A stretch of 64,000 bases of DNA. Source: Hippophae tibetana. Taxonomy: Eukaryota > Streptophyta > Magnoliopsida > Rosales > Elaeagnaceae. The position numbers were made by a program, and so were the translations under genes. The notes under the pieces are model-generated. The model ran no database searches. It was not told the origin of the DNA and saw nothing but the letters and a program-made list of their open reading frames with translations. Positions 25,042-38,526 of the stretch are shown here, piece by piece. Numbering within the stretch: position 1 is the stretch's first letter; each line of letters starts with the position of its first letter. The stretch is from contig CM072801.1 in NCBI GenBank assembly GCA_037013495.1, positions 37,250,001-37,314,000 of the forward strand. The letters run 5' to 3'.

Positions 25042-26323
25042 CTGAAAATATGTAATTTATCTTCATATATGTATTTTTTTGAATTTTACATTTAAAAAAA
25101 ACTTTGTCCATTGAATTTTATATGCTTTCATAAGTCAAAATCACAAAGAAAGATAGATATTTGTATACCAAGTCTTGTGTTTTCTTTCAATTTTGGTGTC
25201 ATTATTTTGTCTTTCGATTTAATTTCCCAGTTTTCTTTAAATCCTTTGTGCCTTCTTCATTATTTATGTTTTTTGTGGTAAACCTATGTTTGTTCTTGAA
25301 AAAACCTTAGAGCTACTCCAGTTCGTGATTTCAATCAAAACTAGGTTACTAATATGGGTTGCTACTTTAAACTGTTGTAACTTTTAATTGGTTTATCGAA
25401 ATGACTATTATAATCAATCAAGTCGTTGCTCTTTCTATTCCAAAAACACGCTCACAGAAAAGTTTATTTATCGGAATCGGTTAACCAAAATTACTTCGTT
25501 TACACTACTTGCCAACCTCAAGTAGTTAGGTGGCTTCTTATTGTGTTGTTTTCCATTCTTGTTCTTTTGGGTTCCAATTTATCATCTTAACCCTGTTCTA
25601 AGCAATTTAATCATTCTTAATAGTTGAGTTCCTATGTTGCCGCCAAAAGGGTCCGCATCATTTGGTATCAAAGCCTTGGTTGCTGAAAATATGTAATTTA
25701 TCTTCATATATGTATTTTTTTGAATTTTACATTTTAAAAAACTTTGTCCATTGAATTTTCTATTCTTTCATAAGTCAAAATCACAAAGAAAGATAGATAT
25801 TTGTATACCAAGTCTTGTGTTTTCTTTCAATTTTGTTGTCATTATTTTGTCTATCGATTTAATTTCCTAGTTTTCTTTAAATTCTTTGTTCCTTTTTCAT
25901 GATTTATGTTTTTTGTGGTCAACCTATCTTTGTTCTTGAAAAAACCTTAGAGCTACTCAAGTTCTCGATTTCAATCAAAACTAGGTTACTAATATGGGTT
26001 GCAACTTTAAACTGTTGTAACCTTTAATTGGTTTATCGAAATGACTATTATAATCAATCAAATCGTTGCTCTTTCTATTCCAAAAACACACTCAAAGAAA
26101 AGTTTATTTATCGGAATCGTTTAACCAAAATAACTTCGTTTACACTACTTGCCAACCTCAAATAGTTAGGTGGCTTCTTATTGTGTTGTTTTCTATTCTT
26201 GTACTTTTGGGTTCCAATTTGATCATCTTAACCCTGTTCTAAGCAATTTAATCATTCTTAATCGTTGAGTTCCTATGTTCTCCGCCAAAAGGTTCCGCAT
26301 CATTTGGTATCAAAGCCTTGTTG
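25042..26323 (+). repeat. Units 40-41: first units of the middle-type block
   Basis: Unit 40 has 'attttatatgctttcat', 'tgtgccttcttcatta', 'tcaagtcgttgc' and a one-base deletion giving 'ccaatttatcatc'. Unit 41 has 'acattttaaaaaac', 'tgttcctttttcatg' and 'aagttctcgatttc'. Their counterparts in the same order are 47 and 48 (the latter a fused unit) and 51 and 52. Unit 40 has the private forms 'ttttggtgtcatt' and 'atttcccagtt'. Confidence 0.7.
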
Positions 26324-28250
26324 CTAAAAATATATAATATAACTTCATATATGTATTTTTTTGAATTTTACATTTAAAAAATCTTTGTCCATTGAATTTT
26401 CTATTCTTTCAAAAATGAAAATCACAAAGAAAGATAGATATTTGTATACCAAGTCTTGTGTTTTCTTTCAATTTTGTTGACATTATTTTGTCTTTGGATT
26501 TAATTTCCTAGTTTTCTTTAAATCCTTTGTACCATCTTCATTATTTATGTTTTTTGTGGTCCACCTATGTTTGTTCTTGAAAAAACCTTAGAGCTACTCC
26601 AGTTCGTGATTTCAATCAAAACTAGGTTACTAATATGGGTTGCTACTTTAAACTGTTGTAACTTTTAATTGGTTTTACGAAATGACTATTATAATCAATC
26701 AAATCGTTGCTCTTTCTCTTCCAAAAACACGCTCACAAAAAAGTTTATTTATCGGAATCGGTTAACAAAAATTACTTCGTTTACACTACTTGCCAACCTC
26801 AAGTAGTTAGGTGGCTTCTTATTGTGTTGTTTTCCGTTCTTGTTCTTTTGGGTTCCAATTTGATCATCTTAACCCTGTTCTAAGCAATTTAATCATTCTT
26901 AATTGTTGAGTTCCTATGTTGCTGCCAAAAGGGTCCGCATCATTTGGTATCAAAGCCTTGGTTGCTGAAAATATGTAATTTATCTTCATATATGTATTTT
27001 TTTGAATTTTGCATTTAAAAAAACTTTGTCCATTGAATTTTCTATTCTTTCATAAATGAAAATCACAAAGAAAGATAGATATTTGTATACCAAGTCTTGT
27101 GTTTTCTTTCAATTTTGTTGTCATTATTTTGTCTTTCGATTTAATTTCCTAGTTTTCTTTAAATCCTTTGTACCATCTTCATTATTTATGTTTTTTGTGG
27201 TCCACCTATGTTTGTTCTTGAAAAAACCTTAGAGCTACTCCAGTTCGTGATTTCAATCAAAACTAGGTTACTAATATGGGTTGCTACTTTAAACTGTTGT
27301 AACTTTTAATTGGTTTTACGAAATGACTATTATAATCAATCAAATCGTTGCTCTTTCTATTCCAAAAACACGCTCACAGAAAAGTTTATTTATCGGAATC
27401 GGTTAACCAAAATTACTTCGTTTACACTACTTGCCAACCTCAAATAGTTACGTGGCTTCTTATTGCGTTGTTTTCTGTTCTTGTTCTTTGGGTTCCAATT
27501 TGATCATCTTAACCCTGTTCTAAGCAATTTAATCATTCTTAATCGTTGAGTTCCTATGTTGTCCGCCAAAATGGTTCCGCATCATTTGGTATCAAAGCCT
27601 TGGTTGCTGAAAATATGTAATATATCTTCATATATGTATTTTTTTGAATTTTACATTTAAAAAAACTTTGTCCATTGAATTTTCTATTCTTTCATAAATG
27701 AAAATCACAAAGAAAGATAGATATTTGTATACCAAGTCTTGTGTTTTCTTTCAATTTTTTTGTTATTATTTTGTCTTTCGATTTAATTTCCTAGTTTTTC
27801 TTTAAATTCTTTGTACCTTCTTCATGATTTATGTTTTTTGTGGTCAACCAATCTTTGTCTTTCAAAAAACCTTAGAGCTACTCCAGTTCGCGATTACAAT
27901 AAAAACTAGGTTACTAATATGGGTTGCAACTTTAAACTGTTGTAACTTTAAATTGGTTTATCGAAATGACTATTATAATCAATCAAATCGTCGCTCTTTC
28001 GATTAAAAAAACACGCTCAAAGAAAAGTTTATTTATCGGAATTTGTTTTACCAAAATTACTTCGTTTACACTACTTGCCAACCTCAAATAGTTAGGTGGC
28101 TTCTTATTGCGTTTTTTTCTGTTCTTGTTCTTTTTATGTTCCAATTTGATCATCTTAACCCTGTTCTAAGCAATTTAATCATTCTTAATCGTTGAGTTCC
28201 TATGTTATCCGCCAAAAGGTTCCGCATCATTTGGTATCAAAGCCTTGTTG
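26324..28250 (+). repeat. Units 42-44: left-family units embedded among middle-type units
   Basis: Unit 42 begins with the 'ataatataacttc' front of the right-hand family, then reads like types C and B, ending 'gctgccaaaagggtcc'. Unit 43 (26965) is a type C unit with 'ttttgcattt' and 'ttttacgaaatg', close to units 9 and 21 over 5 kb to the left. Unit 44 (27607) is distinct: 'gtctttcaaaaaacc', 'actttaaattgg', 'tcgattaaaaaaacac' and 'tttttatgttccaa', features seen again in units 80, 84, 85, 91, 94 and 98. Confidence 0.7.
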
Positions 28251-29534
28251 CTAAAAATATATAATATAACTTCATATATGTATTTTTTTGAATTTTACAT
28301 TTAAAAAAACTTTGTCCATTGAATTTTCCTATTCTATCATAAGTCAAAATCTTAAAGCAAGATAGATATTTGTATACCAAGTCTTGTGTTTTCTTTCAAT
28401 TTTTTTGTCATAATTTTGTCTTTCGATTTAATTTCCTAGTTTTCTTTAAATTCTTTGTACCTTCTTCATGATTTATGTTTTTTGTGGTCAACCTATCTTT
28501 GTTCTTGAAAAAACCTTAGAGCTACTCCAGTTCGCGATTTCAATCAAAACTAGGTTACTAATATGGGTTGCAACTTTAAACTGTTGTAACTTTTAATTGG
28601 TTTATCGAAATGACTATTATAATCAATCAAATCGTTGCTCTTTCGATTCCAAAAACACCCTCAAAGAAAAGTTTATTTATCAGAATCGGTTAACCAAAAT
28701 TACTTCTTTACACTACTTGCCAACCTCAAATAGTTACGTGGCTTCTTATTGCGTTGTTTTCTGTTCTTTTTCTTTCGGGTTCCAATTTGATCATCTTAAC
28801 CCTGTTCTAAGAAATTTAATCATTCTTAATCGTTGAGTTCCTATGTTGTCCGCCAAATGGTTCCGCATCATTTGGTATCAAAGCCTTGGTTGCTGAAAAT
28901 ATATAATATAACTTCATATATGTATTTTTTTGAATTTTACATTTAAAAAAACTTTGTCCATTGAATTTTTCTATTCTTTCATAAGTCAAAATCTTAAAGA
29001 AAGATAGATATTTGTATACCAAGTCTTGTGTTTTCTTTCAATTTTTTGTCATTATTTTGTCTTTCGATTTAATTTCCTAGTTTTCTTTAAATTCTTTCTA
29101 CCTTCTTCATGATTTATGTTTTTTGTGGTCAACCTATCTTTGTTCTTGAAAAAACCTTAGAGCTACTCCAGTTCGCGATTTCAAGCAAAACTAGGTTACT
29201 AATATGGGTTGCAACTTTAAACTGTTGTAACTATTAATTGGTTTATCGTAATGACTATTATAATCAATCAAATCGTTGCTCTTTCGATTCCAAAAACACG
29301 CTCAAAGAAAAGTTTATTTGTCGGAATCAGTTAACCAAAATTACTTCGTTTACACTACTTGCCAACCTCAAATAGTTAGGTGGCTTCTTATTGCGTTGTT
29401 TTCTGTTCTTGTTCTTTTGGGTTCCAATTTGATCATCTTAACCTTGTTCTAAGGAATTTAATCATTCTTAATCGTTGAGTTCCTATGTTGTCCGCCAAAA
29501 GGTTCCGCATCATTTGGTATCAAATCCTTGGTTG
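28251..29534 (+). repeat. Units 45-46: hybrid units bridging to the five-unit blocks
   Basis: Unit 45 begins 'ctaaaaatatataatat' like unit 31 and ends like unit 37 ('ttctttttctttcggg', 'ctaagaaattt', 'ccaaatggttcc'). Private changes are 'aaagcaagatag', 'gtcataattttg' and 'aacaccctcaaag'. Unit 46 begins with 'ataatataacttc' and 'tttttctattctttcat' like unit 37, then continues as unit 39. A dinucleotide-scale loss in 'acttctttacac' (about 28703) marks unit 45. Confidence 0.65.
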
Positions 29535-32102
29535 CTGAAAATATGTAATTTATCTTCATATATGTATTTTTTTGAATTTTACATTTAAAAAAAACTTTGT
29601 CCATTGAATTTTATATGCTTTCATAAGTCAAAATCACAAAGAAAGATAGATATTTGTATACCAAGTCTTGTGTTTTCTTTCAATTTTGTTGTCATTATTT
29701 TGTCTTTCGATTTAATTTCCTAGTTTTCTTTAAATCCTTTGTGCCTTCTTCATTATTTATGTTTTTTGTGGTCCACCTATGTTTGTTCTTGAAAAAACCT
29801 TAGAGCTACTCCAGTTCGTGATTTCAATCAAAACTAGGTTACTAATATGGGTTGCTACTTTAAACTGTTGTAACTTTTAATTGGTTTATCGAAATGACTA
29901 TTATAATCAATCAAGTCGTTGCTCTTTCTATTCCAAAAACACGCTCACAGAAAAGTTTATTTATCGGAATCGGTTAACCAAAATTACTTCGTTTACACTA
30001 CTTGCCAACCTCAAGTAGTTAGGTGGCTTCTTATTGTGTTGTTTTCCGTTCTTGTTCTTTTGGGTTCCAATTTATCATCTTAACCCTGTTCTAAGCAATT
30101 TAATCATTCTTAATCGTTGAGTTCCTATGTTGCCGCCAAAAGGGTCCGCATCATTTGGTATCAAAGCCTTGGTTGCTGAAAATATGTAATTTATCTTCAT
30201 ATATGTATTTTTTTGAATTTTACATTTTAAAAAACTTTGTCCATTGAATTTTCTATTCTTTCATAAGTCAAAATCACAAAGAAAGATAGATATTGGTATA
30301 CCAAGTCTTGTGTTTTCTTTCAATTTTTTTGTCATTATTTTGTCTTTCGATTTAATTTCCTAGTTTTCATTAAATTCTTTGTACCTTTTTCATGATTTAT
30401 GTTTTTTGTGGTTAACCTATCTTTGTTCTTGAAAAAACCTTAGAGCTACTCAAGTTCTCGATTTCAATCAAAACTAGGTTACTAATATGGGTTGCAACTT
30501 TAAACTGTTGTAACCTTTTATTGGTTTATCGAAATGACTATTATAATCAATCAAATCGTTGCTCTTTCTATTCCAAAAACACGCTCAAAGAAAAGTTTAT
30601 TTATCGGAATCGTTTAACCAAAATTACTTCGTTTACACTACTTGCCAACCTCAAATAGTTAGGTGGCTTCTTATTGTGTTGTTTTCTATTCTTGTACTTT
30701 TGGGTTCCAATTTGATCATCTTAACCCTGTTCTAAGCAATTTAATCATTCTTAATCGTTGAGTTCCTATGTTATCCGCCAAAAGGTTCCGCATCATTTGG
30801 TATCAAAGCCTTGTTGCTGAAAATATATAATATAACTTCATATATGTATTTTTTTGAATTTTACATTTAAAAAAACTTTGTCCATTGAATTTTTCTATTC
30901 TTTCATAAGTCAAAATCTTAAAGAAAGATAGATATTTGTATACCAAGTCTTGTGTTTTCTTTCAATTTTTTTGTCATTATTTTGTCTTTCGATTTAATTT
31001 CCTAGTTTTCTTTAAATTCTTTGTACCTTCTTCATGATTTATGTTTTTTGTGGTCAACCTATCTTTGTTCTTGAAAAAACCTTAGAGCTACTCCACTTCG
31101 CGATTTCAATCAAAACTAGGTTACTAATATGGGTTGCAACTTTAAATTTTTGTAACTTTTAATTGGTTTATCGAAATGACTATTATAATCAATCAAATCG
31201 TTGCTCTTTCGATTCCAAAAACACGCTCAAAGAAAAGTTTATTTATCAGAATCGGTTAACCAAAATTACTTCGTTTACACTACTTGCCAACCTCAAATAG
31301 TTACGTGGCTTCTTATTGCGTTGTTTTCTGTTCTTTTTCTTTCGGGTTCCAATTTGATCATCTTAACCCTGTTCTAAGAAATTTAATCATTCTTAATCGT
31401 TGAGTTCCTATGTTGTCCGCCAAATGGTTCCGCATCATTTGGTATCAAAGCCTTGGTTGCTGAAAATATGTAATATATCTTCATATATGTATTTTTTTGA
31501 ATTTTACATTTAAAAAAACTTTGTCCATTGAATTTTCCTATTCTATCATAAGTCAAAATCTTAAAGAAAGATAGATATTTGTATACCAAGTCTTGTGTTT
31601 TCTTTCAATTTTTTTGTCATTATTTTGTCTTTCGATTTAATTTCCTAGTTTTCTTTAAATTCTTTCTACCTTCTTCATGATTTATGTTTTTTGTGGTCAA
31701 CCTATCTTTGTTCTTGAAAAAACCTTAGAGCTACTCCAGTTCGCGATTTCAAGCAAAACTAGGTTACTAATATGGGTTGCAACTTTAAACTGTTGTAACT
31801 ATTAATTGGTTTATCGTAATGACTATTATAATCAATCAAATCGTTGCTCTTTCGATTCCAAAAACACGCTCAAAGAAAAGTTTATTTGTCGGAATCAGTT
31901 AACCAAAATTACTTCGTTTACACTACTTGCCAACCTCAAATAGTTAGGTGGCTTCTTATTGCGTTGTTTTCTGTTCTTGTTCTTTTGGGTTCCAATTTGA
32001 TCATCTTAACCTTGTTCTAAGGAATTTAATCATTCTTAATCGTTGAGTTCCTATGTTGTCCGCCAAAAGGTTCCGCATCATTTGGTATCAAATCCTTGGT
32101 TG
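29535..32102 (+). repeat. Contracted block of four units (units 47-50)
   Basis: Units 47, 49 and 50 match units 51, 54 and 55 of the next block. Unit 48 (30176-30816) is a fusion. Its start ('acattttaaaaaac', 'gatattggtatacc') matches unit 52, while from about 30322 its 'caatttttttgtc', 'ttttcattaaattc' and 'gtggttaacc' match unit 53. One unit length is therefore missing relative to the five-unit form. Unit 49 shares 'ctccacttcgcg' with unit 54. Confidence 0.8.
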
Positions 32103-34669
32103 CTGAAAATATGTAATTTATCTTCATATATGTATTTTTTTGAATTTTACATTTAAAAAAAACTTTGTCCATTGAATTTTATATGCTTTCATAAGTCAAA
32201 ATCACAAAGAAAGATAGATATTTGTATACCAAGTCTTGTGTTTTCTTTCAATTTTGTTGTCATTATTTTGTCTTTCGATTTAATTTCCTAGTTTTCTTTA
32301 AATCCTTTGTGCCTTCTTCATTATTTATGTTTTTTGTGGTCCACCTATGTTTGTTCTTGAAAAAACCTTAGAGCTACTCCAGTTCGTGATTTCAATCAAA
32401 ACTAGGTTACTAATATGGGTTGCTACTTTAAACTGTTGTAACTTTTAATTGGTTTATCGAAATGACTATTATAATCAATCAAGTCGTTGCTCTTTCTATT
32501 CCAAAAACACGCTCACAGAAAAGTTTATTTATCGGAATCGGTTAACCAAAATTACTTCGTTTACACTACTTGCCAACCTCAAGTAGTTAGGTGGCTTCTT
32601 ATTGTGTTGTTTTCCGTTCTTGTTGTTTTGGGTTCCAATTTATCATCTTAACCCTGTTCTAAGCAATTTAATCATTCTTAATCGTTGAGTTCCTATGTTG
32701 CCGCCAAAAGGGTCCGCATCATTTGGTATCAAAGCCTTGGTTGCTGAAAATATGTAATTTATCTTCATATATGTATTTTTTTGAATTTTACATTTTAAAA
32801 AACTTTGTCCATTGAATTTTCTATTCTTTCATAAGTCAAAATCACAAAGAAAGATAGATATTGGTATACCAAGTCTTGTGTTTTCTTTCAATTTTGTTGT
32901 CATTATTTTGTCTATCGATTTAATTTCCTAGTTTTCTTTAAATTCTTTGTTCCTTTTTCATGATTTATGTTTTTTGTGGTCAACCTATCTTTGTTCTTGA
33001 AAAAACCTTAGAGCTACTCAAGTTATCGATTTCAATCAAAACTAGGTTACTAATATGGGTTGCAACTTTAAACTGTTGTAACCTTTAATTGGTTTATCGA
33101 AATGACTATTATAATCAATCAAATCGTTGCTCTTTCTATTCCAAAAACACGCTCAAAGAAAAGTTTATTTATCGGAATCGTTTAACCAAAATTACTTCGT
33201 TTACACTACTTGCCAACCTCAAATAGTTAGGTGGCTTCTTATTGTGTTGTTTTCTATTCTTGTACTTTTGGGTTCCAATTTGATCATCTTAACCCTGTTC
33301 TAAGCAATTTAATCATTCTTAATCGTTGAGTTCCTATGTTATCCGCCAAAAGGTTCCGCATCATTTGGTATCAAAGCCTTGTTGCTAAAAATATATAATA
33401 TAACTTCATATATGTATTTTTTTGAATTTTACATTTAAAAAAACTTTGTCCATTGAATTTTCCTATTCTATCATAAGTCAAAATCTTAAAGAAAGATAGA
33501 TATTTGTATACCAAGTCTTGTGTTTTCTTTCAATTTTTTTGTCATTATTTTGTCTTTCGATTTAATTTCCTAGTTTTCATTAAATTCTTTGTACCTTTTT
33601 CATGATTTATGTTTTTTGTGGTTAACCTATCTTTGTTCTTGAAAAAACCTTAGAGCTACTCAAGTTCTCGATTTCAATCAAAACTAGGTTACTAATATGG
33701 GTTGCAACTTTAAACTGTTGTAACCTTTTATTGGTTTATCGAAATGACTATTATAATCAATCAAATCGTTGCTCTTTCTATTCCAAAAACACGCTCAAAG
33801 AAAAGTTTATTTATCGGAATCGTTTAACCAAAATTACTTCGTTTACACTACTTGCCAACCTCAAATAGTTAGGTGGCTTCTTATTGTGTTGTTTTCTATT
33901 CTTGTACTTTTGGGTTCCAATTTGATCATCTTAACCCTGTTCTAAGCAATTTAATCATTCTTAATCGTTGAGTTCCTATGTTATCCGCCAAAAGGTTCCG
34001 CATCATTTGGTATCAAAGCCTTGTTGCTGAAAATATATAATATAACTTCATATATGTATTTTTTTGAATTTTACATTTAAAAAAACTTTGTCCATTGAAT
34101 TTTTCTATTCTTTCATAAGTCAAAATCTTAAAGAAAGATAGATATTTGTATACCAAGTCTTGTGTTTTCTTTCAATTTTTTTGTCATTATTTTGTCTTTC
34201 GATTTAATTTCCTAGTTTTCTTTAAATTCTTTGTACCTTCTTCATGATTTATGTTTTTTGTGGTCAACCTATCTTTGTTCTTGAAAAAACCTTAGAGCTA
34301 CTCCACTTCGCGATTTCAATCAAAACTAGGTTACTAATATGGGTTGCAACTTTAAATTGTTGTAACTTTTAATTGGTTTATCGAAATGACTATTATAATC
34401 AATCAAATCGTTGCTCTTTCGATTCCAAAAACACGCTCAAAGAAAAGTTTATTTATCAGAATCGGTTAACCAAAATTACTTCGTTTACACTACTTGCCAA
34501 CCTCAAATAGTTACGTGGCTTCTTATTGCGTTGTTTTCTGTTCTTTTTCTTTCGGGTTCCAATTTGATCATGTTAACCCTGTTCTAAGAAATTTAATCAT
34601 TCTTAATCGTTGAGTTCCTATGTTGTCCGCCAAATGGTTCCGCATCATTTGGTATCAAAGCCTTGGTTG
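32103..34669 (+). repeat. Complete middle-type block, first four of five units (units 51-54)
   Basis: With unit 55 (34670) these form the full five-unit order from which units 47-50 appear contracted. Unit 53 carries 'ttttcattaaattc' and 'gtggttaacc'. Unit 54 carries 'ctccacttcgcg', 'ttatcagaatcgg' and the private 'gatcatgttaacc'. The distance from unit 50 to unit 55 is 3,210 bp. Confidence 0.75.
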
Positions 34670-37600
34670 CTGAAAATATGTAATATATCTTCATATATGT
34701 ATTTTTTTGAATTTTACATTTAAAAAAACTTTGTCCATTGAATTTTCCTATTCTATCATAAGTCAAAATCTTAAAGAAAGATAGATATTTGTATACCAAG
34801 TCTTGTGTTTTCTTTCAATTTTTTTGTCATTATTTTGTCTTTCGATTTAATTTCCTAGTTTTCTTTAAATTCTTTCTACCTTCTTCATGATTTATGTTTT
34901 TTGTGGTCAACCTATCTTTGTTCTTGAAAAAACCTTAGAGCTACTCCAGTTCGCGATTTCAATCAAAACTAGGTTACTAATATGGGTTGCAACTTTAAAC
35001 TGTTGTAACTATTAATTGGTTTATCGTAATGACTATTATAATCAATCAAATCGTTGCTCTTTCGATTCCAAAAACACGCTCAAAGAAAAGTTTATTTGTC
35101 GGAATCAGTTAACCAAAATTACTTCGTTTACACTACTTGCCAACCTCAAATAGTTAGGTGGCTTCTTATTGCGTTGTTTTCTGTTCTTGTTCTTTTGGGT
35201 TCCAATTTGATCATCTTAACCTTGTTCTAAGCAATTTAATCATTCTTAATCGTTGAGTTCCTATGTTGTCCGCCAAAAGGTTCCGCATCAATTGGTATCA
35301 AATCCTTGGTTGCTGAAAATATGTAATTTATCTTCATATATGTATTTTTTTGAATTTTACATTTAAAAAAAACTTTGTCCATTGAATTTTATATGCTTTC
35401 ATAAATCAAAATCACAATGAAAGATAGATATTTGTATACCAAGTCTTGTGTTTTTGCTTTCAATTTTGTTGTCATTATTTGGTCTTTCGATTTAATTTCC
35501 TAGTTTTCATTAAATTCTTTGTACCTTCTTCATGATTTATGTTTTTTGTGGTCAACCTATCTTTGTTCTTGAAAAAACCTTAGAGCTACTCCAGTTCGCG
35601 ATTTCAATCAAATCTAGGTTACTAATATGGGTTGCTACTTTAAACTGTTGTAACCTTTAATTGGTTTATCGAAATGACTATTATAATCAATCAAATCGTT
35701 GCTCTTTCTATTCCAAAAACACGCTCAAAGAAAAGTTTATTTATCGGAATCGTTTAACCAAAATTACTTCGTTTACACTACTTGCCAACATCAAATAGTT
35801 AGGTGGCTTCTTATTGCGTTGTTTTCTGTTCTTGTTCTTTTGGGTTCCAATTTGATCATCTTAACCCTGTTCTAAGCAATTTAATCATTCTTAATCGTTG
35901 AGTTCCTATGTTGTCCGCCAAAAGGTTCCGCATCATTTGGTATCAAAGCCTTGTTGCTGAAAATATATAATATAAATTCATATATGTATTTTTTTGAATT
36001 TTACATTTAAAAAAACTTTGTCCATTGAATTTTTCTATTCTTTCATAAGTCAAAATCTTAAAGAAAGATAGATATTTGTATACCAAGTCTTGTGTTTTCT
36101 TTCAATTTTTTTGTCATTATTTTGTCTTTCGATTTAATTTCCTAGTTTTCTTTAAATTCTTTGTACCTTCTTCATGATTTATGTTTTTTGTGGTCAACCT
36201 ATCTTTGTTCTTGAAAAAACCTTAGAGCTACTCCAGTTCGCGATTTCAATCAAAACTAGGTTACTAATATGGGTTGCAACTTTAAACTGTTGTAACTTTT
36301 AATTGGTTTATCGAAATGACTATTATAATCAATCAAATCGTTGCTCTTTCGATTCCAAAAACACGCTCAAAGAAAAGTTTATTTATCAGAATCGGTTAAC
36401 CAAAATTACTTCGTTTACACTACTTGCCAACCTCAAATAGTTACGTGGCTTCTTATTGCGTTGTTTTCTGTTCTTTTTCTTTCGGGTTCCAATTTGATCA
36501 TCTTAACCCTGTTCTAAGAAATTTAATCATTCTTAATCGTTGAGTTCCTATGTTGTCCGCCAAATGGTTCCGCATCATTTGGTATCAAAGCCTTGGTTGC
36601 TGAAAATATGTAATATATCTTCATATATGTATTTTTTTTGAATTTTACATTTAAAAAAACTTTGTCCATTCAATTTTCCTATTCTATCATAAGTCAAAAT
36701 CTTAAAGAAAGATAGATATTTGTATACCAAGTCTTGTGTTTTCTTTCAATTTTTTTGTCATTATTTTGTCTTTCGATTTAATTTCCTAGTTTTCTTTAAA
36801 TTCTTTCTACCTTCTTCATGATTTATGTTTTTTGTGGTCAACCTATCTTTGTTCTTGAAAAAACCTTAGAGCTACTCCAGTTCGCGATTTCAAGCAAAAC
36901 TAGGTTACTAATATGGGTTGCAACTTTAAACTGTTGTAACTATTAATTGGTTTATCGTAATGACTATTATAATCAATCAAATCGTTGCTCTTTCGATTCA
37001 AAAACACGCTCAAAGAAAAGTTTATTTGTCGGAATCAGTTAACCAAAATTACTTCGTTTACACTACTTTCCAACCTCAAATAGTTAGGTGGCTTCTTATT
37101 ACGTTGTTTTCGGTTCTTGTTTCTTTGGGTTCCAATTTGATCATCTTACCCTTGTTCTAAGCAATTTAATCATTCTTAATCGTTGAGTTCCTATGTTGTC
37201 CGCCAAAAGGTTCCGCATCATTTGGTATCAAATCCTTGGTTGCTGAAAATATGTAATTTATCTTCATATATGTATTTTTTTGAATTTTACATTTAAAAAA
37301 AACTTTGTCCATTGAATTTTATATGCTTTCATAAGTCAAAATCACAATGAAAGATAGATATTTGTATACCAAGTCTTGTGTTTTCTTTCAATTTTGTTGT
37401 CATTATTTTGTCTTTCGATTTAATTTCCTAGTTTTCATTAAATTCTTTGTACCTTCTTCATGATTTATGTTTTTTGTGGTCAACCTATCTTTGTTCTTGA
37501 AAAAACCTTAGAGCTACTCCAGTTCGCGATTTCAATCAAATCTAGGTTACTAATATGGGTTGCTACTTTAAACTGTTGTAGGTTTTAATTGGTTTATCGA

Positions 37601-38526
37601 AATGACTATTATAATCAATCAAATCGTTGCTCTTTCTATTCCAAAAACACGCTCACAGAAAAGTTTATTTATCGGAATCGGTTAACCAAAATTACTTCGT
37701 TTATACTACTTGCCAACCTCAAGTAGTTAGGTGGCTTCTTATTGTGTTGTTTTCTGTTCTTGTTCTTTTGGGTTCCAATTTGATCATCTTAACCCTGTTC
37801 TAAGCAATTTAATCATTCTTAATCGTTGAGTTCCTATGTTGCCGCCAAAAGGGTCCGCATCATTTGGTATCAAAGCCTTGGTTGCTGAAAATATGTAATT
37901 TATCTTCATATATGTATTTTTTTGAATTTTGCAATTAAAAAAACTTTGTCCATTGAATTTTCTATTCTTTCGTAAGTGAAAATCACAAAGAAAGATAGAT
38001 ATTTGTATACCAAGTCATGTGTTTTCTTTCAATTTTGTTGTCATTAATTTGTCTTTCGATTTAATTTCCTAGTTTTCTTTAAATCCTTTGTGCCTTCTTC
38101 ATTATTTATGTTTTTTGTGGTCCACCTATGTTTGTTCTTGAAAAAACCTTAGAGCTACTCCAGTTCGTGATTTCAATCAAAACTAGGTTACTAATATGGG
38201 TTGCTACTTTAAACTGTTGTAACTTTTAATTGGTTTATCGAAATGACTATTATAATCAATCAAATCGTTGCTCTTTCGATTCCAAAAACACGCTCAAAGA
38301 AAAGTTTATTTATCAGAATCGGTTAACCAAAATTACTTCGTTTACACTACTTGCCAACCTCAAATAGTTACGTGGCTTCTTATTGCGTTGTTTTCTGTTC
38401 TTTTTCTTTCGGGTTCCAATTTGATCATCTTAACCCTGTTCTAAGAAATTTAATCATTCTTAATCGTTGAGTTCCTATGTTGTCCGCCAAATGGTTCCGC
38501 ATCATTTGGTATCAAAGCCTTGGTTG
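34670..38526 (+). repeat. Six-unit block, copy 1 (units 55-60)
   Basis: This block is followed by a near-copy at a distance of 3,856-3,857 bp. Shared private marks are 'cgcatcaattggtatc' (about 35285 and 39142), 'tgtgtttttgctttc', 'tattatttggtctttcg', 'aatataaattcatatatg', 'gtccattcaattttcc' and 'ccaagtcatgtg'. Unit 60 (37885) is a hybrid: its front matches unit 66, and by about 38277 its rear ('tttcgattcc', 'ttatcagaatcgg', 'ctaagaaattt') matches unit 54. That junction is the likely exchange point that created the duplication. Confidence 0.85.

Noticed and set aside
28251-28892. Boundary of the array or unique insertion near the unusual units 44-46
   Set aside because: Landmark order and spacing continue through these units. 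They are variant units and hybrids, not unique sequence.
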